Assembly: GCA_002284615.2 (NCBI GenBank)
Contig: MU069571.1
Location: 82,529 to 93,421, forward strand
Origin: Dunaliella salina
Taxonomy: Eukaryota > Chlorophyta > Chlorophyceae > Chlamydomonadales > Dunaliellaceae
Direction: 5' to 3'
DNA length: 10,893 nt
The notes below the pieces were generated by a model, which worked only from the letters and a program-made list of their open reading frames with translations, was not told where the DNA came from and did no database searches. Positions within the stretch are counted from its first letter, which is position 1. The number at the start of each line of letters is the position of its first letter. Below are positions 1 through 6,668 of the stretch, piece after piece. Made by a program: the position numbers and the translations under genes.

Positions 1-32
1 CACACACACACACGCACACGCACACGCACACG
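1..32. repeat. (CA)n grading into (CACACG)n microsatellite
   Basis: The window opens with about 13 bases of pure CA dinucleotides. These turn into three to four CACACG hexamers before the repeat decays at CGTACATGC. It is probably the inner edge of a longer array cut off by the contig end, because the other end of the window also lies in a CA array. Confidence 0.95.
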
Positions 33-1045
33 TACATGCAAACGGATGCAGAGCAATGTGTGACGGATTGCAGGCATAACAATGGAGAGCTTTTGACGTG
101 ACTGCTCTCAGAAGGCTTTTCAGGAGCTCAGTGCTATTGGTTGAAAATACCTTGATGCACTGGCAATCAATTTACATGCTGAGGCATGGCTGTCTCTGTG
201 CACAAGTAACTTCAAGGATTCCAAAGCGATGCACGCTATTTCCTTCAGGGATGTCGATTCGTATTTTTTCCCCTGATATCAAACTGCCCAGGCCAAGGGG
301 TGGGGAAACGACTTGCAGGTTGCAATCTCCAAAACTTGTCCAGGAAAGTTTGATTTGTTCTTTTCCTGTTTTGTGGACATCTGGACAATTGCTTTGCTTG
401 AAAGCTTTGCAGTGTTTCGCCTCTTTATGTTTTAGATTGAGTTATCAATTCCTCTTGGCCATTCAGAAGGCCTTTTAACAAACTGTGACAAGACGATACC
501 AGAATGGGTAGGGAGCTCTATTGACAACTGGCTTGAAAATGGCTCTTTAAATCAAATCTTTCGTTTGACTCTTCACGGCAAAGGAATTTGGAGTTTTTTA
601 TTCTGAACTTTGAGTTGTTTGCAAGCTTGCCTACCTTTTTGAATTCAGTATTTTGCAGTAGTTTTGCAAACCTACCTGCTTTTTCTGTGAGTTGGGGCTG
701 GTTGTCAGCCTTTAGCAAACTCAGAGTATGCATTCAGTAGGCACTTGAAAGGTCTAGTGTAAGGTGTGAGGCCCCTTTGGTGAGGCCCCCGCCTGCTTGC
801 TAGTTACGGAACTTTTCTTTATTGCACACGGCCTCTGTCCTGTGCAGACTTTTCTTTTTCTGCTCTGTCTTCATTCATTGAAAGGGTCCCAAGTGTCAAC
901 TTTTGCTGAGCTGTATTCCCCTCTGCCTGTGAGTTGTTGCTTGCTTGCTTTTTGGGCCAGGAAGGCTGCAGGTGCCCAAAGTTTTTCCTGGTTTCATCAG
1001 GTATGAAAATCAGATGGGCCAGATCCGCATTTTGGGGCAAGTGAG
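33..1045. other. Unassigned sequence, no gene recognised
   Basis: About one kilobase without any frame that I can support as coding. The longest open frames are up to about 126 codons. Their translations are rich in Cys, Phe and Leu, have no recognisable motif, and frames on both strands overlap, as expected by chance. The text is T-rich in places (for example the GCTTGCTTGC run near 940). It could be intron, UTR or intergenic sequence. Confidence 0.6.
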
Positions 1046-1048
1046 AAT

Positions 1049-1073
1049 ACCGTAGCTGCACGACCAGTTCGAA
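1049..1073 (+). repeat. Left terminal inverted repeat of the TIR element
   Basis: This 25-bp arm starts ACCGTAGCTGCACG and ends in TTCGAA. It is the exact reverse complement of 1759-1783. Inward of it the ends stay loosely similar, with AATAATTAATT next to a G-run on the left and AATAATTATTTT next to a G-run on the right, but they no longer match exactly. Confidence 0.9.
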
Positions 1074-1192
1074 AAATAATTAATTCTGGGGCATTCGAAC
1101 CCCAAAATTCGAAATCTCTAATTAATTATTGCCTGAGCTTTCTAACTCCGTTCGAATTAGAAATTAATTAATTTCGGGGCTGGAAGGGGCAA

Positions 1193-1570
1193 GTGTTGAA
1201 AATGGTCTCACAGGCCCCCTCAAGGTCCTGCCCCTTAGCTAAGTGGCTGAAGCCTGTAACCCCCGCCCAGCAGCTCCTAGCGACCCAGAACAAGCTGGCC
1301 AAGGCCAAGAAGGACACTAAGGGGCAGCCAGTACAGCAGAAGAACCCTGTGGGGCTTCCTCCAGGTGACAGCTGGCCAGGGTTGATGATGCATGCATGGG
1401 CTCCAATGTTTGTGCATGGGTTGATGATGCATGCATGGGCTCCAATGTTTGTGCATGGGCTGTACGGCAGTGACAGCTTGTGGATTGCTGAGGGTTGGAT
1501 GCTGATGGTGAGGTTTGCTCTTCTCAGGGAGCAAAAATGCGCCCAAGCCCCTCTAGCCCCCAGCCCTTGA
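1193..1570 (+). CDS. Small open frame inside the TIR element, uncertain coding value
   Basis: A 125-codon frame fills most of the GC-rich middle of the element. Residues about 30-55 are rich in Lys, Gln and Ala (LAKAKKDTKGQPVQQKNP). Residues about 64-89 are a 13-residue unit repeated twice without loss of frame (LMMHAWAPMFVHG), encoded by a 39-bp tandem repeat. No transposase domain, zinc finger or other family is recognised. An opposite-strand frame of 163 codons covers the same stretch, so neither may be real. The GC contrast with the AT-rich ends suggests either a captured host fragment or the remnant of an internal gene. Confidence 0.2.
   Translation: MLKMVSQAPSRSCPLAKWLKPVTPAQQLLATQNKLAKAKKDTKGQPVQQKNPVGLPPGDSWPGLMMHAWAPMFVHGLMMHAWAPMFVHGLYGSDSLWIAEGWMLMVRFALLREQKCAQAPLAPSP
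1382..1459. repeat. 39-bp tandem repeat, two identical copies
   Basis: The unit begins TTGATGATGCATGCATGGG and is repeated head to tail at 1382-1420 and 1421-1459 without a visible difference. Exact identity implies a recent duplication or active homogenisation. The period is a multiple of three, so any frame through it stays open. Confidence 0.9.
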
Positions 1571-1574
1571 GCAG

Positions 1575-1598
1575 GAGCAGCAGCAGCAGCAGCAGCAG
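1575..1598. repeat. (AGC)n trinucleotide run
   Basis: About eight AGC units lie just inside the right TTCGAA cluster of the TIR element. Trinucleotide runs of this type are frequent in chlorophyte genomes. Confidence 0.85.
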
Positions 1599-1758
1599 TC
1601 GTTGCAGCAAAATTCGAATTGGGCATTTGTACTGAGAAATTAAGGCCAGCCGTGAGCAATTCGAACCCTTCGAAGTGCCCTTCGAAGTGAAGTATTAACT
1701 CCTGGACGTTCGAATCAAGCCATTCGAAGTAGAAAAAATAATTATTTTGGGGGGACCC

Positions 1759-1783
1759 TTCGAACTGGTCGTGCAGCTACGGT
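1759..1783 (-). repeat. Right terminal inverted repeat of the TIR element
   Basis: This arm begins with TTCGAA and ends GCAGCTACGGT. It is the exact reverse complement of 1049-1073 and is followed directly by AAT, matching the AAT before the left arm. Confidence 0.9.
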
Positions 1784-1786
1784 AAT

Positions 1787-2631
1787 CAGTTTATTGGCCT
1801 GGATTCAAATGAAAGATTGCTTGGATTCGAATGTGGGTGCCTATGTGTGAATGAGGCACTTGGAAATGGCCCCCAACTATGTGTTCTACTTTAGGATTTC
1901 CTGCCTATGTACTTTTCTGTTTGTTCTTTTTTGAAACCTTCATGATGGTATCACTTTCTCTTTTTCTATTGTTGACGCATTCTGATGAAACATGAATATC
2001 CAGAGGGGTTCAACTGTGCTCCTTCTTGTGTTTCTCTCTCGATTCTGATCATTCCAACCTATCACGTCAAATCATAATTTTGCCAAGTCATTGCAGAGCC
2101 TGATGTGTGAGCTTTGGCCTGCATTTCAATATTTTTAATGGATGCTATCTCTGCAACCTTCTGTTCCATCTTCCATTGGGACCAAGTGAGATACAGATCC
2201 CGCCCCCTCTTCATGACCTTGCGCCTGCCTTCCATCTTTTCATTTCAGGAGCCAACCCTCCTTCCGCAGAGGTCCTCCTTGGGCACATGTGAACGAATGA
2301 AATTTGGGGTTTTGGCCTGTCTGTAATGTCCCTAACCTCATGCCTGGAGTGCTTAAGCAAGCTTGTCCCTGGTGTAGCGTTGGATTGGACCCTGGCATTC
2401 CCTGTGTGCTGCAGTCCGGAACTGCGCAGCAAGACTAAAGCAGCTCTTTGAGTAACATCCTGAAGAGCAGCATGGTTTTCATTTCATGGTTAATGTCAAC
2501 ATAGCTCACGCTGCCGTTTGGAGATAAATCCCCAGAGGTGGACATTCCCAAATATCACTGGAGATGCTCTTTTCCAACTTCCTTTCTCAAATCTAACCAT
2601 GCCATCCATTTTCATTCCATAAGGAGGGAGG
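1787..2631. other. Unassigned sequence between mobile elements
   Basis: No gene is supported. One more TTCGAA (1826) lies just outside the TIR element. A pyrimidine tract followed by TTTCAG at 2243-2248 could serve as a splice acceptor, with a 14-codon open stretch to a TGA at 2290-2292 and a TGTAA word (the usual chlorophyte polyadenylation signal) at 2322-2326. The resulting 3' UTR would be unusually short, so I do not call a terminal exon. Confidence 0.5.
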
Positions 2632-2656
2632 AAGGTAAGGTAAGGTAAGGTAAGGT
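2632..2656. repeat. AAGGT pentamer tandem repeat, possible retroelement tail
   Basis: Five exact AAGGT units are followed by TACATCGCTATATCCGCC. Read on the minus strand this is a body ending in GATGTA followed by a repeated ACCTT tail. That resembles the 3' end of the LINE tail at 6026-6053 (minus strand GTTTCCTT, then repeated GTAAACCTT). I infer that it may be the 3' end of an old minus-strand LINE, with a body that is no longer recognisable. Confidence 0.6.
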
Positions 2657-2730
2657 TACATCGCTATATCCGCCTACAAGGGCAGCTGAGCGGAAACACA
2701 GACTTGAAACTAGACATGGGGTGTTTCTGC

Positions 2731-2965
2731 TGTTTAACCCATTCAATATCTCGTTCATCAAAAGTTCATGAAAATCAGGGATTCCCAGATCACTCTCCTG
2801 GCCTCAGATCACCCCAAAAAAAGGCTCACAATTCCACCCTGGAACCACTTCTCTCGTCCAACAATTTGCGTTTGTAACCCCAAGATATTATGCTGACACC
2901 CTGCACATTCAACAACAGGAGAGGAGGTCAAAACCTGACCTTACCCTGTGCTGCACTTTCTCTAA
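2731..2965 (+). repeat. Diverged dispersed repeat, copy A
   Basis: This stretch shares a collinear series of blocks with 9300-9535 in the same orientation. Both have TTAACC followed by a CAT-rich stretch, then CCCAGATCA.TCTCCTGG, then TCA.AAA words, and near the end CCTGTGCTG.ACTTTC. The copies differ by many substitutions and indels. Neither has an open frame through the shared blocks. It is probably an old interspersed repeat of unknown class. Confidence 0.5.
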
Positions 2966-3014
2966 AATGGGAAGTGGCTGAAGCGCTGTATCTGACCAAG
3001 CACTGGGTTCACTC

Positions 3015-3078
3015 CTTTTATTTAATTGATGTAAGGAGATTTTCTCTGTCTATGTAATTTTTCTTTTTTCTTTTCTTC
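3015..3078 (+). repeat. Pyrimidine-rich retroelement 3'-end-like repeat, diverged copy
   Basis: From TTAATTGATGTAAGGAGA through TCTCTGTCTATGTA to a TTTTTCTTTTCTTC tail this matches 7862-7934 (TTAATTTGATGTAGGGAGA, TCTCTGCCTACGTAG, then TTTC repeats) in the same order and orientation. The stem seen in the other copy is weakened here by substitutions. The first, T-loop hairpin of the other copy is not seen upstream. Confidence 0.6.
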
Positions 3079-3252
3079 TCAATCCATTTCTTTTTTGCGA
3101 CAATCTCCTCACAAGGACCCAAATTAATTAAGAATCACCCAAGCAGTGTGGACCGAAACCTTAGCCGGTCAAGCTTGGTCGCAGAATTAATAGCTAGATT
3201 TACAGATTTACAGATTCAAACAAGTTGGGTGTGATCCTTCAGATAAAAAAAA

Positions 3253-3266
3253 GGGGGCGGAGCCCC
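3253..3266. repeat. GGGGGCGGAGCCCC hairpin-like motif
   Basis: A short G-run / C-run inverted repeat preceded by an A-run. A related word occurs on the opposite strand at 8409-8422 (GGGGTGGAGCCCCC). Short GGGGCGGAGCCCC-type words often mark repeat ends, but two copies are too few to decide. Confidence 0.5.
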
Positions 3267-3283
3267 GCACCCCTTCTCCACAA

Positions 3284-3286
<3 letters not shown>

Positions 3287-3361
<75 letters not shown>
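3287..3361. repeat. (TG)n microsatellite with an unresolved base
   Basis: About 37 uninterrupted TG units are followed by an N at 3362 and then TCATGCGTGCGTGCG. The N suggests a gap or uncertain call in the array, so the array length should not be trusted. The frames that run through it as poly Cys-Val or poly His-Thr are not genes. Confidence 0.95.
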
Positions 3362-3655
3362 NTCATGCGTGCGTGCGCCCCTGCTGCCAGTGCTGCAATT
3401 GCTTCCAGGTTTTCCTCGTGGTACCGATGCAGGTGATGCGGAACACGCTGTGTGGATCGCGGCTTGTAAATAGGTGAATTGCGCAGACCAGTCAGCTCCC
3501 TTGTTCGCGCGCTTGCCTGGCGGGTCCAGGAGAGGTTTGATGACTGGCCGGCAACGCGCCTTTGTGCCACTGCGATTGTGTTTGTTGCGTAATCACACCT
3601 GGTTCGTGTTCATTCTATGTTCTTCGTTTCGGTGATTGCCGCTCTGAGGCTTAGA

Positions 3656-3679
3656 TGTGTGTGTGTGTGTGTGTGTGTT
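3656..3679. repeat. (TG)n microsatellite, short
   Basis: Twelve TG units, about 300 bp after the longer array. Confidence 0.9.
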
Positions 3680-3907
3680 CTGGTGTTCGCGCAGCATGCG
3701 AATTCGCACAGCATGGCACAGCTAGATCAGCAGGGAGCATGCAGCAGCAGCGGCAGGGATCCATCCGTAGCCTCTGCATGCATGCTGTGCATCATGTGTG
3801 TGGAATGCAGCATGCAACTGCTGGGTTCCTTCTGGCTGGGTGCAAGCCTGCATGCAAGCTTGCATGTGTGTGGCGGGCAACAACACAGCGCTGCAGCAGC
3901 TCCCAGA

Positions 3908-3932
3908 CACCAATGCAGTTGCTGCATTGGTG
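3908..3932. repeat. 11-bp perfect inverted repeat with 3-nt loop
   Basis: CACCAATGCAG at 3908-3918 is the exact reverse complement of CTGCATTGGTG at 3922-3932, separated by TTG. It would fold as a tight cruciform or RNA hairpin. No run of T follows it, and no partner gene is known. Confidence 0.8.
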
Positions 3933-4092
3933 CATGGATGCTGCTTCACGCATCTCGGTGGGGGAAATGTGAGTTGGTGTCTGGCCTGCTGGTGTGTGCA
4001 AGTGGCATGCTTGCTTGCCCTGCCTGAGTGGCCACAAACCAGGGTTGTTTTGACTGTGCTGCAGACCCGCTTTCTTTTTCCGCTTTCCACAG

Positions 4093-4155
4093 CGGATGGA
4101 CTGCAGGGTCATCAGGCACCATTACGCGTGCTTGGGGGCCAGGATGGAGGCGTGG
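4093..4155 (+). CDS. Possible isolated internal exon, unknown protein
   Basis: A pyrimidine-rich tract ending TTTCCACAG (4084-4092) is followed by 63 bases, exactly 21 codons and open in phase 0, then by GTAGCT. The translation includes DCRVIRHHYACLGARMEAW. This looks more protein-like than its surroundings, with mixed charged and hydrophobic residues and no repeat. A GTGAGT 125 bp upstream could be the donor of the preceding intron, but the sequence before it is GCATGC-rich and unconvincing. GTAGCT is a weak donor. I recognise no family, and the call rests on splice-site appearance only. Confidence 0.22.
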
Positions 4156-4328
4156 GTAGCTTGAGAGAGGGGTGCTGCCATGGTCAGGGTTCACCAAATC
4201 GCAACCCGAGACCATTGGCGGACAACGCAGAAAATGCTGGTTTTGGTGCGCGATGTCTTACACGATTTCATCCAAAAATGAAAAGCAGAAAAGGCAAAAA
4301 CACATGAAACTGTCCATCCCGCCTAGAT

Positions 4329-4350
4329 CCGGATCTAGATCTAGATCCGG
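4329..4350. repeat. 22-bp perfect palindrome built of AGATCY units
   Basis: The palindrome is centred between 4339 and 4340 (CCGGATCTAGA on each strand). It lies in a run of AGATCC/GGATCT/AGATCT hexamers, directly beyond the point where the minus-strand LINE stops being recognisable. Confidence 0.85.
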
Positions 4351-4360
4351 GCGGATATTG

Positions 4361-4414
4361 GAGGAATTCCCGTTTACGCGTCGCACACGGAGCCGCTACG
4401 CAACTGAATTCCTC
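4361..4414. repeat. Fold-back with GAGGAATTC arms at the LINE 3' break
   Basis: GAGGAATTC at 4361-4369 is the reverse complement of GAATTCCTC at 4406-4414, enclosing 36 bp of GC-rich sequence. Because GAATTC is its own complement, the arms also contain a 7-bp direct repeat GAATTCC (4364-4370 and 4406-4412). LINE-like coding sequence is recognisable only above about 4415, so this patch marks the breakpoint or a small inserted piece. Confidence 0.6.
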
Positions 4415-5410
4415 TGACACCTTCAAATTCATGTGCTTGTCAACAAGCATATCGAGGGATTTAAACTGCTCTTTTTCAGGTAGAGCCTCATCTCCATACA
4501 TGAAGGTAGGCAAGGAAGAACAAGGCCTACTATTAAAGTGTACGACCTCTGACTTGGACGTGTTAACAGTCAGCCCTTTTTTCGCTGCATATGTCCGTAA
4601 CCTACTTAACATAAGCTGCATTTCACCTGGTTCATTAGTAGTTCAACTCAAGTCATCTGCATACAACATGTATGGCACACCATTTACTCTATAGAGTATA
4701 GCTATCTCCTATCAAGGCACCTTTTATCCCTTCACTGATGTGTCTGCCCATGTCATTGATGTACAGAGAATACAAGAGAAGGGACAGAGGACAACCTTGT
4801 TTGTAGGATGCACACGTGCCCTTTTATCCCCATCCATCAAAATATATTCATCATCATGGTACATCTCTTTAATTGCGTGTAGAAGTAGTGCAGGCATGGC
4901 AATGCGCTGCAGATGGTCCCAAAGTTGCAAGCAAGGTACATATCGTAGACTTGAGAGAAGTCTATGAAAGCAGCATGCAGTCTAGGTGATTGCTGTGGTT
5001 TGAGCTTTTTTGCAGCATGCTTCAGGTGCCTCAAAATCAGGAGGGGATGCAGCGTGCTCCTACCTGGGTAAACCCAAAATGCGTATCAGGGACCTTACAT
5101 CTCTGAACACACCAATCTGTCACCAAGTATTTCAACATGTTGGCGTAAATGCGGTACATAACCCCTCTAACAGCGATCACCCTGTAATTCCCAGGATTTG
5201 ACATAGCTCACTTTTTATGCAGAGGACTCAGTTTTGCAACCTTCCACACTTTAGGGATCCTAGCTTTACTCAAAACCCCCCTAAACATGGGTGCTCTCAG
5301 AGGCACCAGCACGTTAATATTACATTAATGTAATCCACTCTCCGACCATGCTCGAGGGGCAAACAGGCATATTTAAGGAAGGGTACAGGAATACCGTCTA
5401 ATCCAGGTGA
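4415..5410 (-). pseudogene. LINE reverse transcriptase domain, broken
   Basis: The conserved blocks occur in the right order: SPGLDGIPVPFLKYACLP (about 5400-5345); KVWKVAKLSPLHKK followed by TGA (5208-5210); NPGNYRVIAVRGVMYRIYAN; PGRSTLHPLLILRHL; motif A AFIDFSQVYD (4942-4971); motif B QGCPLS (4782-4799, in a frame shifted from its upstream part); catalytic motif C YADD (4652-4663); then the thumb with LRTYAAKKGLTVNTSKSEVV and a degenerate YLG-like FKSLDM. A TGA interrupts the frame three codons after YADD (4643-4645). The polymerase residues Asp of motif A and Asp-Asp of motif C are preserved, but the stops and shifts make it a pseudogene. It ends abruptly near 4415, next to the palindromic patch. 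Confidence 0.88.
5319..5334. repeat. 16-bp perfect palindrome inside the LINE
   Basis: ATTACATTAATGTAAT reads the same on both strands. It lies between the DGIP block and the WK.AKL block of the reverse transcriptase, in sequence that should be coding. It is probably a chance product of decay in AT-rich text. Confidence 0.7.
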
Positions 5411-6015
5411 AGCACCCACACTCTACTTTGCGCTATGGGACCCAACCATCTTTTCCAAAACTGCTGTGCTTAGAGTTTTCAAGCAGTCAGGTTGAGGAGC
5501 CCACCCGGAATCAGCACCTTGTCGCAGGAGCACCTCTGGGGGCGCGTGGTTCCTATCTGAAAGCACAGCCATATCTCTTCCTGACAAGCGAGAACCTCCT
5601 GAAGTGCTAGTTGTACATTCACGTCTATCCTGCTGTGGAACCGTTGTTGTCACCCGGAAGTGATTTTGCAGATGCTGGATCCAGTCACTAGTAGGAGCTG
5701 GAGTGGTGTGTGAAGTGTGCCTCTCCCTCAAAATAGCACGGACCTGAGGGACAACCTATCAAAAAAAGGCGCACAGTGCTGCCTTTTGTGACAACGCTTT
5801 GTGCTACGGTTACACCTTCTGCTCTCCCTCCTGAGCAATTGGCATACATGCTTTGCTTCCACGTGCCTAACTGCTGCAATAAATAAGTTTTGCTCCAACC
5901 TGCAGTGCTCATCAAAAATATTGGGCTCAGAGGCCCTCCCTGCTTTTTTTTATGCACAAAAGAACACCTTGCCAAGGATGTCATGCCAACTGTCCTATCA
6001 CTAGCAGCTTGCACA

Positions 6016-6025
6016 ATCATAGAAC
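6016..6025. repeat. Target site duplication, lower copy
   Basis: ATCATAGAAC. It is identical to 6447-6456, and the bases on either side differ between the two copies, so the duplication is exactly 10 bp. Confidence 0.88.
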
Positions 6026-6043
6026 AAGGTTTACAAGGTTTAC
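6026..6043 (-). repeat. 9-bp repeated 3' tail of the nested LINE
   Basis: Two exact copies of AAGGTTTAC on the plus strand (GTAAACCTT on the element's strand), with a third partial copy (AAGGAAAC) at 6044. Tandem short-repeat tails are known for several non-poly(A) LINE families. Confidence 0.8.
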
Positions 6044-6446
6044 AAGGAAACATAACCTTCAGCCAGAAAGTTTGGCTGCTCGGTGTGGTGAAAGAATTCC
6101 ATAAGCTCAGAGACGAAGCGATAAGTCTGAGTATCTTGGTTTTGAAAGGAACGAGCTACATCCAGAGAGCAGGCATCAGAAAAAAAAGAAAGATCCTGTA
6201 TCATCTGACACTACTCTGTGAGCAGGAAAGGCACTAAAAAAATGTGCATACTTTCTTCTAAGACGACACAGGAAGTTGCAAGGGCAGAGAAAGATGACGT
6301 GCTTTTCATCCTGCCATTGTTCTGAACACATAAATCACATTGAGGTGCATGTCCATGCCAATGAGAAGTTTCAACTCGGAGCTTATGGGCGTGCAGTCGG
6401 AAGCAAGCAATGTTCCTCTGCATATGCCTACCCAAATCCAAATCCG
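6026..6446 (-). mobile_element. Nested, 5'-truncated LINE tail with 10-bp target duplication
   Basis: The insertion is flanked by identical ATCATAGAAC copies at 6016-6025 and 6447-6456, the mark of target-primed reverse transcription. On the minus strand it begins with GGATTTGGATTTGGG and then encodes the C-terminal part of a LINE polyprotein: IACFRLHAHKLRVETSHW, the zinc knuckle CDLC (6328-6339) and, after a one-base shift, DEKHVIFLC (His and Cys at 6284-6301), then RRKYAHFFSAF and YRFVSELMEFF. The 3' end is a tail of GTAAACCTT repeated twice, in place of poly(A). It lies in the same orientation as the LINE it entered. That host copy lacks this very C-terminal region, so I cannot tell whether the two belong to one family. 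Confidence 0.88.
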
Positions 6447-6456
6447 ATCATAGAAC
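6447..6456. repeat. Target site duplication, upper copy
   Basis: ATCATAGAAC, pairing with 6016-6025 across the nested LINE tail. Confidence 0.88.
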
Positions 6457-6668
6457 GCACACAGAAGGCAAGTTTGTCAGCATCACCAGCAGACTCTGCT
6501 TCTTGGAACTGGTTCAGAAGGACACTATTGTTTGCTAAATGCTCTGCATAAGCAAGAGCCTTCTCCTGATCCCACCTCAAAATCATCTTGTTTTCACACA
6601 GCTCTACCCTACACACATGGTCCCTGGTTACATGTTTGGCATCCATACTTCCTTCTCTTCCACCTTCG

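Larger units (their letters stand above)
1046..1786. mobile_element. Non-autonomous TIR DNA transposon with TTCGAA subterminal repeats
   Basis: The sequence from 1049 to 1783 is bounded by perfect 25-bp inverted repeats beginning ACCGTAGCTGCACG. Each end is flanked outside by AAT (1046-1048 and 1784-1786), which fits a 3-bp target duplication. Because the bases TA also sit symmetrically at the border, a TA duplication with a CCGTAGC terminus is equally possible, so I do not assign a superfamily. The element holds eleven copies of the palindromic word TTCGAA: 1068, 1094, 1108 and 1151 at the left; 1613, 1660, 1669, 1681, 1709, 1723 and 1759 at the right. The roughly 450 bp between the two clusters contain none. 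Such subterminal clusters are known as transposase-binding sites in other cut-and-paste families. That role is inferred here. The AT-rich ends (AATTAATTAATT words) contrast with a GC-rich middle at about 1184-1570. I recognise no transposase, so the element would need one supplied from elsewhere. Confidence 0.85.
3363..4090. other. GCATGC-rich, GT-rich sequence, no gene recognised
   Basis: The stretch contains GC-rich text around 3480-3600, a (TG)n run and many GCATGC/TGCATG words between about 3690 and 4020. Overlapping cysteine-rich frames occur on both strands, up to about 169 codons. They derive from the repeated TGC words and show no motif. The texture is like intronic or promoter-proximal DNA of chlorophytes. 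A GTGAGT at 3968-3973 and a CAG at 4090-4092 would make a plausible 125-bp intron (see the exon candidate at 4093-4155). Confidence 0.5.
5440..6646 (-). pseudogene. LINE linker between endonuclease and reverse transcriptase, split by a nested insertion
   Basis: The upstream half (6646-6447) reads ILRWDQEKALAYAEHLANN and ends ...KLAFCVRSMI. The downstream half starts at 6025 with SMIVQAASDRTVGMTS and continues in a shifted frame with FDEHCRLEQNLFIAAVRH and an Arg/Lys-rich stretch (RRESRRCNRSTKRC), then with DWIQHLQNHFRV near 5685. Skipping the 421-bp insertion together with one copy of the 10-bp duplication, the codons run straight from Arg-Ser-Met-Ile into Val-Gln-Ala-Ala, with no change of frame. 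The linker was therefore intact at that point when the insertion occurred. Its molecular role is not known beyond joining the domains. Confidence 0.7.

Noticed and set aside
1168..1659. 163-codon minus-strand frame across the TIR element
   Set aside because: Low complexity (poly-Ala from AGC units, repeated His-Met-Ile words from the 39-bp repeat), and it runs into the TTCGAA cluster. It is probably a shadow of GC-rich sequence.
1701..1720. GTTCGAATC resembling the T-arm / B box of a tRNA gene
   Set aside because: It is one of eleven TTCGAA words in the TIR element. No A box, acceptor stem or anticodon arm can be placed around it.
2249..2292. Possible terminal exon after TTTCAG with a TGTAA signal downstream
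   Set aside because: Only 14 codons, a 3' UTR of a few tens of bases, and no upstream exon to join. Too weak to call.
3208..3570. Open frames with poly His-Thr or poly Cys-Val through the TG array
   Set aside because: They are produced by the dinucleotide repeat, contain the unresolved base and have no motif on either side.
3798..4307. 169-codon plus-strand frame, the longest in the window
   Set aside because: Cys-rich because of repeated TGC words. Several overlapping frames on both strands are equally open, no domain is visible, and its 3' part runs through a likely splice-site region.
4268..4380. Continuation of the minus-strand LINE frame through the AGATCY palindrome
   Set aside because: The frame stays open, but the Arg-Ser-Gly repeats come from the hexamer palindrome and no LINE motif is present below about 4415.
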